Below are positions 53,581 through 63,278 of a stretch of DNA of 64,000 nt, in pieces. Where the stretch lies: NCBI GenBank assembly GCA_949825045.1, contig OX463820.1:5034501-5098500 (forward strand), written 5' to 3'. The notes beneath the pieces are model-generated. The model did no database searches, was not told the origin of the DNA, and saw only the letters and a program-made list of their open reading frames with translations. The stretch is from Argyresthia goedartella. Taxonomy: Eukaryota > Arthropoda > Insecta > Lepidoptera > Argyresthiidae. The first letter of the stretch is position 1; each line of letters opens with the position of its first letter. Both the position numbers and the translations under genes were made by a program.

Positions 53581-54942
53581 CTAGTCCTGTATTTTATCAT
53601 TATGTTCATCTCTATGTTTCTTCTTTAAAGAATCAACATATTTCAAAATTTCCATATATGCTTCTGAACGAATACATGGTGGCAAAAATTGTAATTCACC
53701 GATCAATAGATTACCAAAATAATAATTCCTTTTGTCCAATTCTTCATCGAAGATACAATGAACACAAGTAACTGAATTTTGCCCTTCATTATCTTCTTCT
53801 GATCCATTTTCTTTGTTATCATCAATTTTTGCATGAGAATCCATACTTACTTCTGTTTGTGTGTAACAGTTTTTTTTAATATTGATTTCTTCTTTGTTTT
53901 CATGTTGATTTTCTGCGTTATCTGCAAATGTGATATAAGTTAGTTACAGATAATTTCAACAAAATGATAATATAAATAGGTATAAACAAATCATCATATT
54001 TCATTTATCCTGAACCATACCTGCATTATCATCACAAATTGTAAAATCCTGCGTGTCATCGCCGAATCGTTGACTGTCTTGTGGTATAACCATTTCAGGG
54101 TGGTTATCTGAATCTGCCATAGGGATACAAAAATTGGTTAGAAATGACTATGTTTTCTTGACAGTAATTCTGTATCGATAACTGGACATTTTTTCTTATG
54201 AAACATAGACCCGGAATGCCAAAAAATACGGATCGTAGTATCGTACTCGTAGTGTTAGTTAATTGCGTCAGTTTATAGATGACCGAAGAGTTTTTAGCAT
54301 ATATGGACCCAAATTCCTTAGGGAAAGTCTTCTGGTTAGCATATTGAATAAGAAACATATTAACATACATACTTAGCGTCACGTCAAACATCTTAATATC
54401 TTTTCTTTTTTTAGATGATAATTTAATATCTTAAATAGATAAGTTTTTTTCGGTTACCTGATTTGATATAATTATAGTCCAGTGGTTCCGTAAATAAAGG
54501 TGGACTATCAATGAGTTGAGGGTCCACGTCACTATCTGAAAAATAAATAAATAATGTATCAATACCATCAGTTTCGGCGCTTTCAACTTATGAGTTTCTT
54601 GATGGCTGGCTGCCCCGGTCCGCAGCGCAGTGCTTTGAATGAAAAAAGGTGAACGTCCGTGTGCAGTGCGACTAACGCACCGCTGAGGACCGGGGCAGCC
54701 AGCCGCCAAGAAACGCATAAATTTAAAGCGCCCTTCGATGTAACTAACACGTACCTCTAGACAGGTTGACTTTTATTTAGCTGACCATATTTTGGGGATT
54801 GATAGTAGTATTAATGGGTACTATCATTCCCAAAAATATGGTCAGCTAATTAAATGTCAGCCTATATACATATACCAAATAAACAAGAGTATTGATTGTG
54901 GCCGTACTTACCTTTCATGTATAATTTACGTTTTGAAGCCAT
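53581..54942 (-). CDS. Second hAT gene, four exons, acidic protein with BESS-like C terminus
   Basis: Exons on the minus strand: 54912-54942, 54458-54535, 54021-54113, 53581-53921; 180 residues. Every intron begins GTAAG, GTAAC or GTATG, ends CAG, and is phase 1. Each junction makes an Asp codon (G|AT), and the joined frame is open from ATG to TAG. AATAAA occurs twice on this strand about 80 nt past the stop. N terminus MASKRKLYMK is basic; residues about 11-120 are rich in Asp, Glu, Asn and Ser. Residues about 120-170 hold CVHC and then FGNLLIGELQFLPP, RSEAYMEILKYV, which resembles the BESS protein-interaction motif. Function unknown; inferred accessory factor of the transposon, or a captured host gene. 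Confidence 0.8.
54576..54732. repeat. MITE-like palindrome in intron 1 of the second hAT gene
   Basis: Inverted ends of about 57 bp with mismatches: GGCGCTTT...GGCTGGCTGCCCCGGTCC on the left and GGACCGGGGCAGCCAGCC...AAAGCGCC on the right. GC-rich core, no ORF. Confidence 0.8.
54763..54863. repeat. Second MITE-like palindrome in the same intron
   Basis: About 36-bp inverted ends (AGCTGACCATATTTTGGG and CCCAAAAATATGGTCAGCT at the core) around TAGTATTAATGGG. No ORF. It lies 30 bp from the preceding palindrome. Confidence 0.8.
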
Positions 54943-55068
54943 TACAGAGTACACCTTTATTGTTGTCGTAAATTACGTAATCTAGTTTATTTATTACTTG
55001 ATTTAGGAACCATGTCATGTTCTTCACTTCGCATCACATCAGTTACATCAACAACTCATATTCATAAC

Positions 55069-55393
55069 CAATACTATTGAATTTAAGGTCACTATCGATA
55101 GTACAAAACTATCGATAGTATCGATACTATCGATAGTATCGTCTATTCCTGCAATAGTCAGTAGCAATACTATCGATACTATCGATACTATCGATAGTGG
55201 TTTCAATATTGAAATTCGATACTATCGATACTATCGATAGTATTGCTGTGTGTCAATAGTATTGTACTAAAACAGCTATCGATACTATCGATAGTATCGA
55301 TTGTATCGATACTATCGATAGCCCTATCGATATTATAGATGATTTTCGAGGTCAACTATCGATTGTAAAACTATCGATAGTGCGGCAACACTA
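55069..55393 (-). repeat. hAT right terminal and subterminal inverted repeat with 15 TATCGATA sites
   Basis: Fifteen exact TATCGATA octamers by my count, with the same landmark words as the left end in reverse order (GTATTGCTGTGTGTCAATAG at 55240). Ends CGGCAACACTA. Confidence 0.9.
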
Positions 55394-55401
55394 GTTGACT
55401 C
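55394..55401. repeat. Target duplication of the hAT element, right
   Basis: GTTGACTC, identical to the left copy. Confidence 0.95.
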
Positions 55402-56163
55402 GTCGCATGCATTGCATAGCCTCGTCTCGTACCACCCGAAACAACCCGAAACTTGGCAATGTGTGCGTGTGGTGGCGTGTGCTTATACGGAATGCAATGT
55501 AGCTGTGTGTGTGCGGCTGTTGTCGCTGATTTGTTTGAAGTGAACCTGGCGTGACTGTGGGTGGACCAATCTTACATTTTAATAATAATTTTGCATGAAC
55601 AAATAATATTTGTATGCCGTTGGCCAAACATAGAGATTCTACTATACCTACTTTGAAATCAATACATATTGTACCTATGATTAACAAATAAAGCTTTGAA
55701 TCTTTGAATCTTTGAAATCTTTTGTGTAAGTAGCGTGTGTATGTATAACATGTGTGGTTTCTTTGTGTGATTGTAAGAATGAGATAGTGTGTGTGTATGG
55801 GTGCTTGAGTTTACAATGAGTGAGTAATAGTATAAGCCTTTAAATACTAGATTTTTATCCAAAAGCGTGCTTAGAATGATTACTAATATAGAGAACCAAC
55901 AGTGTAAACATAGTCAATTGTCCTTTTTAAGCTTATCGATATCACTTTCACTTCCAATTTTGATATATGGCAAGTTTTCAGCCTTCAGCCAGATATATTA
56001 ATTTACTTAAATGTATTTTATTATACGAGATAAGCTCGCCTTTGATCATACGTTTTCTCTTAATGTATCTTTTTAATAACTGTTTTCAATAAAGAATTAT
56101 GAATTAAGCAGAGGGAGATAAATTCTAACCAAATTTTCAACTTGATAAAGTTCAAAACCAATG

Positions 56164-56193
56164 ACGAGCTCTTTGGCGAAGCAAAGAGCTCGT
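56164..56193. repeat. Small perfect palindrome
   Basis: ACGAGCTCTTTG and CAAAGAGCTCGT around GCGAAG. Confidence 0.9.
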
Positions 56194-56315
56194 GGGGTAA
56201 AGGAAAAAAAAAACAATTATTGGATGTTGATATGAGTTTATGTTTGTTAATGAAAAGTTCTTGGTTAAGGTTAAGGTTTAAAAAGAAAGCATCCATGGAT
56301 CCGAACATTACAATG

Positions 56316-56380
56316 ACCTTCATATCTCCGTAGCTGCTGCAATGGGCTAGCCCCCTGTTACGCAAAGTGGAGTATTGAAT
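56316..56380 (-). repeat. Dispersed short repeat, copy 1
   Basis: Its reverse complement matches 60394-60458 (ATTCAATACTCCA, GGCTAGCCCAT, GCAGCTA, TGAAGGT). Too short to classify; SINE- or MITE-like. Confidence 0.6.
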
Positions 56381-56423
56381 ATCTGGGTAAACGTGACTAA
56401 ACTAAACTCTGCCGGCACTAAAG

Positions 56424-56579
56424 ATTATAATAAATAACTATAGCTTACCTTTCCATGAACTCTATCATTACTGCGCTCATATTCAGGCATTATGTGAGGT
56501 TCTTCATGAAGAATAATACATTAGATGATGATTAGACAAATACGAGTCCGCGAGCGACGCGTTCACAATAATCCGGAGC
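56424..56579 (-). repeat. Repeat R, copy 2, right part
   Basis: Reverse complement of 26963-27112. Borders LINE-Z at the duplication GAGC (56576-56579). On this strand it continues the frame begun in the left part to a stop after about 25 more codons. Confidence 0.75.
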
Positions 56580-56692
56580 AAAATCAAATCAAAATCAAAA
56601 TCAAAAATCATTTATTTCCATAGGATGTTGTTACATCACTTAGATCCGTCATTACATTTTTTTGGGTGAGTTCACTAACACAATGGCGGAAT

Positions 56693-56726
56693 CTGTGGAG
56701 AAGAGCTCACCGAAGAAACTCCACAG
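56693..56726 (-). repeat. 3' UTR hairpin of LINE-Z
   Basis: CTGTGGAG and CTCCACAG pair with an 18-base loop. Equivalent of 26845-26878 in LINE-X, shortened by one base on each side. Confidence 0.7.
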
Positions 56727-56821
56727 GTCGCATCTTTTGCGTTTCCTTTTTTAAATAAAATATTGTCAAATTACAAAATGAATGCTAATTATATATCGAA
56801 ACAGCCTGTTACTCAAACAAT

Positions 56822-58213
56822 CTATTCCCATGGACATCTGTCCTCTAAATAATCAGATATCCTATAGTAACCTTTTTTATACAATTTCTGTTTTATTATT
56901 ATTTTAAACTTGTCTAAAGGTAAGTTTTTAATATCAGTAGGGACCTTATTGTAATAGCGTATACAATTGCCTTTAAATGAATTACTAATTTTATGTAGTC
57001 GGCTTACATAAGCAACCAACTTGTCTTTATTTCTAGTATTAAAATTGTGTATATCACTGTACTTCTGAAAATTAGTTATATTTCTTTTTACATACACAAG
57101 ATTGTCATAGATATATTGAGACACAAATGTCAGAATATTGATTTCTTTAAACTTTTCCCTCAGTGACACTCTAGGCCCTAATCTATAAATTGCACGAACA
57201 GCCCGTTTCTGCAGAATAAATATACTATTAGCATTCGCAGCGTGACCCCACAATAAAATACCATAGGTCATTAGACTATGAAAGTCACTAAAGTAGACTA
57301 GTCTAGCGGTGTCTACGTCGGTAAGAGCTCTAATTTTTTTAACTGCGAACGCTGCCGAACTCAGTCTGTTCGACAATTTATTTATATGAGGATCCCATTG
57401 TAGTTTGGCGTCTAAAGTAATGCCCAAAAAGACAGTCGACTGCACAAGGTCCAATCTCTGTCCTTTTATAAATATGTCTGTAGTTACCGGGTTCACATTG
57501 GGTAACACGAATTTAATACATTTAGTTTTATTTTCATTAAGTAATAAATTGTTAACAGTAAACCAGTTCACTATACTAGAGATAGCATTGTTTACCTCGT
57601 CATAATTTGATTGCTGTCTTTTAACTTTAAATATCAAAGAAGTATCATCGGCAAACAATACTAACCCATGTTTTGCTTTAACAAGGTAAGGTAAATCATT
57701 AATATATACTAAAAACAAGAAAGGACCAAGAATTGAACCTTGCGGTACGCCCATACTTATTGAAGACCCAGGTGATCTTTTCCCATTAACATCGACCATC
57801 TGAACCCTATCTGTTAGATATGACTCCAGAAGGCCAAGTGCCTGATCTTTTACACCATAATGGCGTAACTTCCTGACAAGAGTGTCATGATGGACGCAAT
57901 CAAAAGCCTTGGATAGATCGCAGAAGACACCTATTGCATCCATTGCGTCTTCCCAGGCATCAAAAATATTGTCGATTAGTTCAACACCAGCATCGGCTGT
58001 TGAACGACCCTTTGTGAAACCAAACTGAGCAATATGAATTAAATTATTGAGATAAAAATGACTTTGCAATTGATTAAGTATGAGTTTTTCAAATATTTTG
58101 CTAAGCGTTGGTAGTATCGATATGGGTCTAAAATTGGTGGGATCTGATGTACTACCAGCTTTTAATAAAGGTATAACTTTACTTAGTTTCATCAAGTCAG
58201 GAAACACGAGCAC
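56822..58213 (-). CDS. LINE-Z reverse transcriptase, C-terminal 463 residues
   Basis: Open from the insertion border to TAG 56822-56824. Motifs: VIPLLKAG, NFRPISILPTLSK, FGFTKGRSTADA, DLSKAFDCVHHD, GVPQGSILGPFLFLVYINDL and catalytic FADDTSLIF (about 57640), then thumb KCIKF and FLGITLDAK, and a C terminus with KKGYYRISDYL. By chance the frame is continuous with the short R frame upstream, so a translation would appear fused; the junction is at 58213/58214. The RT core is intact but there is no endonuclease. Confidence 0.85.
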   Translation of the reverse strand: MLVFPDLMKLSKVIPLLKAGSTSDPTNFRPISILPTLSKIFEKLILNQLQSHFYLNNLIHIAQFGFTKGRSTADAGVELIDNIFDAWEDAMDAIGVFCDLSKAFDCVHHDTLVRKLRHYGVKDQALGLLESYLTDRVQMVDVNGKRSPGSSISMGVPQGSILGPFLFLVYINDLPYLVKAKHGLVLFADDTSLIFKVKRQQSNYDEVNNAISSIVNWFTVNNLLLNENKTKCIKFVLPNVNPVTTDIFIKGQRLDLVQSTVFLGITLDAKLQWDPHINKLSNRLSSAAFAVKKIRALTDVDTARLVYFSDFHSLMTYGILLWGHAANANSIFILQKRAVRAIYRLGPRVSLREKFKEINILTFVSQYIYDNLVYVKRNITNFQKYSDIHNFNTRNKDKLVAYVSRLHKISNSFKGNCIRYYNKVPTDIKNLPLDKFKIIIKQKLYKKGYYRISDYLEDRCPWE

Positions 58214-59338
58214 GAGCGATTCAATTGTCAAAAACCGACGGATGATAACATCATCCATCATCATTTTTCTGAATTGAATAATTGAAGCTGCCTCGTCCCT
58301 AAATAATTCACAGCAAAAGGGAAATTCACAACAAAACAATAGCATTTTCATGTTTTCTGCTAGCGTCGAAATGTTATTCTACGAGTCATGTCACAATCAA
58401 AAACCAAAATACTTTCTTGAGAACCATATTATTTTTGGTAAAATTTTACTTAATTACTACCTTCATTTCGGTGTTATGAGGTGTGCAAACGATAGCTGGT
58501 AGTCACTTTTCTTACCAAAGTGTTTTCGTTTTGTAAGGAAATGGATAGTTTTTGTGAAAAAATATATTTAATTTTGAAAAAAATTGAGGTTAATTTTTCG
58601 AACCGAATATTGTATGTGTACTTACTTAAGTTTATGTTTTATGTATTTTTTGTTGTTTTTACATGTTCAGGTTGAATATGAAGGATAAATAGAGCTTCGC
58701 TTCGCTCACCCCCTTTACCCTTCACCTAAGCTATCGCAGTGTTTTGCCCTGATATTTTTGTGTCGAAATTATATCAATTGAACGAGTGATATCAATTGAA
58801 TATATGGATAGAAAAGGGAGCACATTCGCGTAGCTTGTACCGAAATGGAATGAACTGAATAACAAAGAGAATATTGATTTTATTCTACCGTTTTACTGAA
58901 TAATATCGTCATGCCAACTTACGCCATTTAGAAAATGTTTTGCCCACACACGGTTAAACAATGACACTATCATTGACAATACGTGCAAATTTAGCTTGTG
59001 TATGTTCTTTTTGACGTTTGGAGAAGCCGATGTTTACATTTTGGTAACAAATCTATTAAAATTTTCAACTTGATTTTCCAGAAAAACTACGCATTCCCTC
59101 GCAAAAAGAAAAACACTTTGGTAAGAAAAGTGACTACCAGCTAACGTTTACACACCTCATTACAACGAAATGAAGGTAGTACTTAAGTAAAACCGGCCCT
59201 TATTTTTATAATATTCGTTGAGTTTATGATTAATTACACATTATTATTTTAAAGTATTTAAAAATTGAAACAATATTACAAATTGGGATAATATTTGCGT
59301 TAAACATTGCAATAAATCTTAAATTTAAAATCGACTTA
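58214..59338 (-). repeat. Repeat R, copy 2, left part (contains a palindromic element)
   Basis: Reverse complement of 16932-17277 apart from the insertion at 58454-59182. Includes an open frame from ATG (58351) with the Cys-rich start M-K-x-L-L-F-C-C-E-F-P-F-C-C-E. Read through the LINE-free junction it gives about 70 residues ending RFLTIESLRIIVNASL and a short tail. I do not recognise it. Confidence 0.75.
58454..59182. mobile_element. Palindromic non-autonomous DNA element flanked by TTAA
   Basis: About 75-bp inverted ends (ACTACCTTCATTTCG...GCTGGTAGTCACTTTTC and the reverse complement at 59107-59182). TTAA at 58450-58453 and 59183-59186. Repeat R copy 1 lacks it, giving an empty site. The TTAA target suggests piggyBac-type mobilisation, but the ends do not start with the usual CCC. 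No ORF. Confidence 0.75.
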
Positions 59339-60045
59339 TGGATTACGTAAGATTTGGAGCTTGCTCCATGCTAGAGGCGCAGTATTACGTAGAACGTTTT
59401 CTGGGTATCGCAATGACGTTAGTCGCTAGACGGGGGTTCCTGCTGCCGATGAGATTCTGGTTACGTTTTCGATGCGAGGTCTCGTTAGCGTCTGGAGTGT
59501 TTTTCCCTCTTGAGCTACAGGGGTCAAGCTTTGGAAAATAGACTGACGTCCTCGGTAAAATTAGAAAGCGAACTGCGAGCCTGTAGAGCCCCGGGAACAC
59601 GGTTTTCATGTCTTCCCACTGCTGCAATGGGTTTGATTTTAATGGACATACACAGTCTCATCGGCAGCAGGAACTGCGGATGAGACTCTAGTTACGTTTT
59701 CAATGCGAGATCTCGTTAGCGTCTGGAGTGTTTTATCTGCTTGAGCTAATGATCACTCGGAGACTCGAAACCATCTGTTGGGCTCAAGGGTCAATTCACG
59801 GGATCAAAACATAATTTTATTTTAATAAACAACCTTTTAATATTATTTTTATATGTTTTTAATTAGGTACATTCAGTGAACGATTATACCATAGAAGCAT
59901 ACCTTACGCTGTATTTTGACGCAACGAGAAGTGAACCCAAATGGGCGGGGCGTAAATGCTCAACCCAGGGAGGTTTCAGGTCCTTGACGCATGCGAGTGT
60001 AGATGGCTCACCGGGCTCTTTATAACAAGATTATTTTAATTCAAA
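59339..60045. other. Region upstream of the THAP fragment, with a direct repeat
   Basis: No gene seen. Direct repeats 59448-59516 and 59679-59747 (GATGAGA..CT.GTTACGTTTTC...CTTGAGCT) are about 90 percent alike. A 19-bp inverted pair, 59436-59454 and 59656-59674, overlaps them. GC box GGGCGGGGCG at 59944. Confidence 0.6.
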
Positions 60046-61039
60046 ATGCCTGCATGTGCAGTGAAGTGGTGTAAGAACCATACAGATCGTCGCCTTAGGG
60101 ACAGTGGGATCACTTTTCTTTCACGTGTAAGTACGTGGACAATTTCAGTAAAACCAAAAAAATAATAAATCACATTTTATCTAGGGGGATGGTGTTATGC
60201 CAAATGAAGCAGTTAGTTGAATGCACGTAACTGCCACCGCATATGAGAAAAGGCGTGATGCTATATTAGGTTACATTATGTTGACAATTCATTGTGGTTG
60301 TTGTATTAATTAAGTTTAAAAATAATAATGTAGCGTCTCGCCTTTTTTCATAGGGGGAGGCAGAGGTGCATCTTTGCTCACGTTTAGCTGTTAATTCAAT
60401 ACTCCATTTTTGCTCGACAGATGGCTAGCCCATCGCCGCAGCTATGGAAATTGAAGGTTTCATCGCGATATTTTCCATCAACTTTTGAAAACATATTTGA
60501 ATTTTTATTTGATTAAACAAATTTGAATATTGTTCTTTTCCATTTAGATTCCCTCAAGACCCTAGTCGTAGAGAACGATGGGTAAAAGGCGTTCAATTAG
60601 AAAGACGTGAGAGTGATTGGATTCCTAGCAAAAATGCCGTAATATGTTCAATGCATTTTAAAGGTGAAGATTTCTATTACACAAAGAAGAAGGGATTCAG
60701 GATGATTAATAAAACCGCTATTCCAATATGTACTGTAAGTATTTGCACAGCACATGAATAGATTTTACTATCGTTTGATGTTTGACTAACTAGTTTATCA
60801 CAATAGTCGAAAAATAATTAACAACTATATTTATTCGTGAATTGTAAAGGTAAGGCCATATAATCATAAAATCATAAATAAAGATATAATCATAAAATAT
60901 TTTCAGGTGGTATTTTTAAATGAATATCCAGTTGTATCGACTCCTCCACCAAATCTCCAGTCGAATTCAACATTCAATCAAGAAAACACTGGAGTGGGAC
61001 CATGTTTAAAAAAAACAGTCCTCTCTAAATTGCAAAAGA
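60046..61039 (+). pseudogene. THAP-domain gene fragment, three exons, truncated
   Basis: Exon 1 60046-60126 (MPACAVKWC...), exon 2 60548-60734 (FPQDPSRRERW ... VICSMHF ... TAIPIC), exon 3 from 60907. The C-x4-C, Trp, C-x2-H and the final Pro box make a complete THAP zinc-finger, a DNA-binding domain of P-element transposases and host regulators. Donors GTAAGT and acceptors TTTAG and TTTCAG are good, but exon 1 ends in phase 0 while exon 2 needs two preceding bases. So as written the exon 1-2 join is out of frame. LINE-6 truncates exon 3. Probably a broken THAP or P-like gene; splicing not certain. Confidence 0.7.
60394..60458 (+). repeat. Dispersed short repeat, copy 2, in the THAP intron
   Basis: Inverted match to 56316-56380. 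Confidence 0.6.
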
Positions 61040-63278
61040 TTTATTTATTTTTTATTTATTTATTAACACAGTTAAATGCACAACATTACAGACAATGTCC
61101 AATTCATTGTACATATACAAATATACAAATAACAAATATACACTTCCATTTAAATCATAATAAATTATAGTATTTTACATGTCAGTTCAAAAAATAAATA
61201 AAAAAATATCAATAATATCAATGATAATTCAATGATAAAAATGTCATTGCAGTCATTTGGAATTATACCTTAATTATATAACACAACCCTGTCATACATT
61301 CTCCTCGCAAAACCTTCCACATTCTCGCACAATATGCCTCCATGCATCACCAAACAGATCAGTCAGTGGTGCTGCAGCCAACAGAGCGTTGAGACTGTCC
61401 CGTGCCCTCACCAGCGGAGACTGCTGGCGCGCCACCGTGCGATGCGCGCCGCACGCTAATAGCCGCCGGTACCTGCGCGCGCGTAGATATTTGTCGGGCA
61501 CGAATAGCGCGCATACGGCACCGACAAGCGCGACACAGACACTGTCGCCTCGCAACAATCGACACACAGTCAGAAGCTGCTCGGTATTACGTCTAACCTC
61601 TAGTGAGTTGTATCCGAGCATACCCAATATGAAAACGGATGGATAAAGGTAAGGATAGTATCCAAATTTCCTCTTATAAAGGTATCGTAGGAAAGCTTTG
61701 TGTACCTTCTCGAGCAAAAGTATGTAAGAGCTTTCGTGCGGATTCCAAACAACTGAGCTAGATTCAAGTTTGGTTCTCACTAGGGCCGTGTATAGAAGCT
61801 GGACCACACCCAGATTCCGGAAATCCTTACTATTTCGTATCACGAACCCCAATCTTTTAAAGCATTCCTTGGCTAAAGTGCTCATGTGCTCATGGAATGT
61901 AAGTTTGGGGTCGAACGTAACACCGAGGTCCTTAATCGAATACACTCGAGTCAAAGACTCCGTACCGAGTGCATACGTCGCGCTTATAGGCTGAGAAGAG
62001 CGCGTAAATGACATAACATAACACTTGGCATGATTAAATAGGAGTTTGTTGTTCACACTCCACCTAAGAACCGCGTCTAGATCATCCTGCAGCAAACTAC
62101 AATCATCCTCTGAACTCACGGGAAGTATCAGTTTCAGATCGTCCGCATATAGAAGGCAATTGGCGTATTTCAGCTCTAATTCCAGGTCATTTATCATAAT
62201 GATAAATAACAACGGACCCAGAATAGACCCTTGGCTAACGCCTGACCGTGTATGGTACGGTTGGGACTCAAAGCAGCCGTGTCGCACATATTGCTGGCGG
62301 TTCCTGAGGTAGTCAGCGAAGAAAACCAACAGCCGTGGGGCAAAACCAATGGCACACAACTTCTTCATTAGGACGTCGTTATCGACTCTGTCGAACGCCT
62401 TACGGAAGTCCATATAGGCGACGTCCACCTGATATCCCATGTCCATGCACTCAGACACAATCTCGACTAGCGTCAGCAAGTTGGTGTTTACTGAGCGGCG
62501 ACTCCTGAATCCGTGTTGCGAGTCAGTCAGATAAGGCGCAATCTGCGAACTGATTTTGCCATATATGATCGACTCGAACAGTTTTGCCAAAGAACTCAGG
62601 ATCGCAATAGGCCGATATTGATCAACGGAGGCAGTGTCACTTGTCTTGGGGATAGGACTGACTCGAGAAAGCTTCCAGCTGGTGGGGTACTTACCTTGTT
62701 CTAGAGCAAGATTGAATATCCGACCCAAAGGTAAAACCAGCTGATCGCTGTAGGCCTTCAAAAAGTAGGGAGGGACGTTGTCCGGTCCAATTGCGCTCCT
62801 TGGTCGTAGCTGCTTCAGTCCTTCCAATATGTCCCTACGGGAGATATGAGAAACTTGTATGTAATTAGCAGAGCACGTGCCATCAGAACTGTTTACCAGA
62901 TCCGGATCGAGCACTGGCTCATCAGGGAGGAAAACGTCTGAGAAGTAGTGTGCAAATGCGGCTGCTGCTTCTTCACCAGCACATTCCCGTCCCCGATGCG
63001 TGACCCGAGGTTCGAAACCACCCTTCGATCGTAGGCCACTCACGTGTTTCCAAAATGCGCGCGGGTTATGTCTTATATTGCTTTCTATAGTACTCATGTG
63101 GTTGGCGTAGGCAGTATCTATGCGACACTTGAGGTTGGCTCTCAGCTTGCTGAATGAGTCGTAGTCAGTCGGCCTCTTCCACGTTTTCCAATTACGGTGG
63201 AGCTTTGCCTTCGTGGCCAGGTCCCTTATGATATCACCAGTGAACCACACTAGGTATCTCCTAGTAGGCTGGGTTGGT
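61040..63278 (-). mobile_element. LINE-6, cut on the right by a gypsy LTR
   Basis: Tail of TTTATTTATT-type repeats at about 61040-61066; 3' UTR 61067-61291; RT frame to the LTR border. The 5' part would lie beyond the window. Same family as LINE-2. Inserted in the THAP exon 3 region. Confidence 0.85.
61292..63278 (-). CDS. LINE-6 reverse transcriptase, open to the LTR border, 661 residues
   Basis: Continuous frame to TAA at 61292. Linker VWFTGDIIRDL; RT: IPKTSDTASVDQYRPIAI, HGFRSRRSVNTNL, MDFRKAFDRVDND, GVSQGSILGPLLF and catalytic YADDLKLIL (about 62110-62136). The thumb VKDL-like IKDLGVTF and a Tyr-rich C terminus like LINE-2 follow. No stop or shift seen, so it is one of the youngest LINEs here. 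The endonuclease lies outside the window or has been displaced. Confidence 0.88.

Larger units (their letters stand above)
50156..55393 (+). mobile_element. hAT DNA transposon, apparently intact, 5238 bp
   Basis: Ends TAGTGTTGCCG and CGGCAACACTA are exact 11-bp inverted repeats. The 8-bp flanks GTTGACTC (50148-50155 and 55394-55401) are identical, the size made by hAT transposases. Beyond the short ends, about 330 bp at each side are an imperfect long inverted repeat full of TATCGATA. Inside are a plus-strand transposase with one intron (50735-53219) and a converging minus-strand four-exon gene (53581-54942). No stop or frameshift is seen in either gene. Palindromic small elements sit in introns. 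Composition and intactness differ from the fossil LINEs around it: a recent arrival. Confidence 0.93.
55402..56423. other. Unassigned sequence with a LINE-like tail and a small palindrome
   Basis: AATAAAGCTTTGAATCTTTGAATCTTTGAA-type tandem at 55688-55720 looks like the 3' tail of another LINE. A 12-bp-arm perfect palindrome lies at 56164-56193. No convincing gene. Confidence 0.45.
56580..58213 (-). mobile_element. LINE-Z, 5'-truncated, inserted in repeat R
   Basis: GAGC at 56576-56579 and 58214-58217 is the target duplication. The tail (left) is ATCAAA-type repeats at 56581-56612. The relative order of RT motifs and the 3' UTR hairpin place it beside LINE-X. Confidence 0.88.

Noticed and set aside
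56164..56193. Helitron 3' hairpin
   Set aside because: No CTAG-type end follows within a few bases and no matching 5' TC end was found.
56822..58351. Fusion protein of repeat R and LINE-Z
   Set aside because: Continuous frame is accidental. The border lies at 58213/58214 with a GCTC target duplication, and R continues on the other side of the LINE.
61359..61565. Arg/Ala-rich frames opposite the LINE-6 C terminus
   Set aside because: Shadows of the GC-rich coding sequence in other frames.
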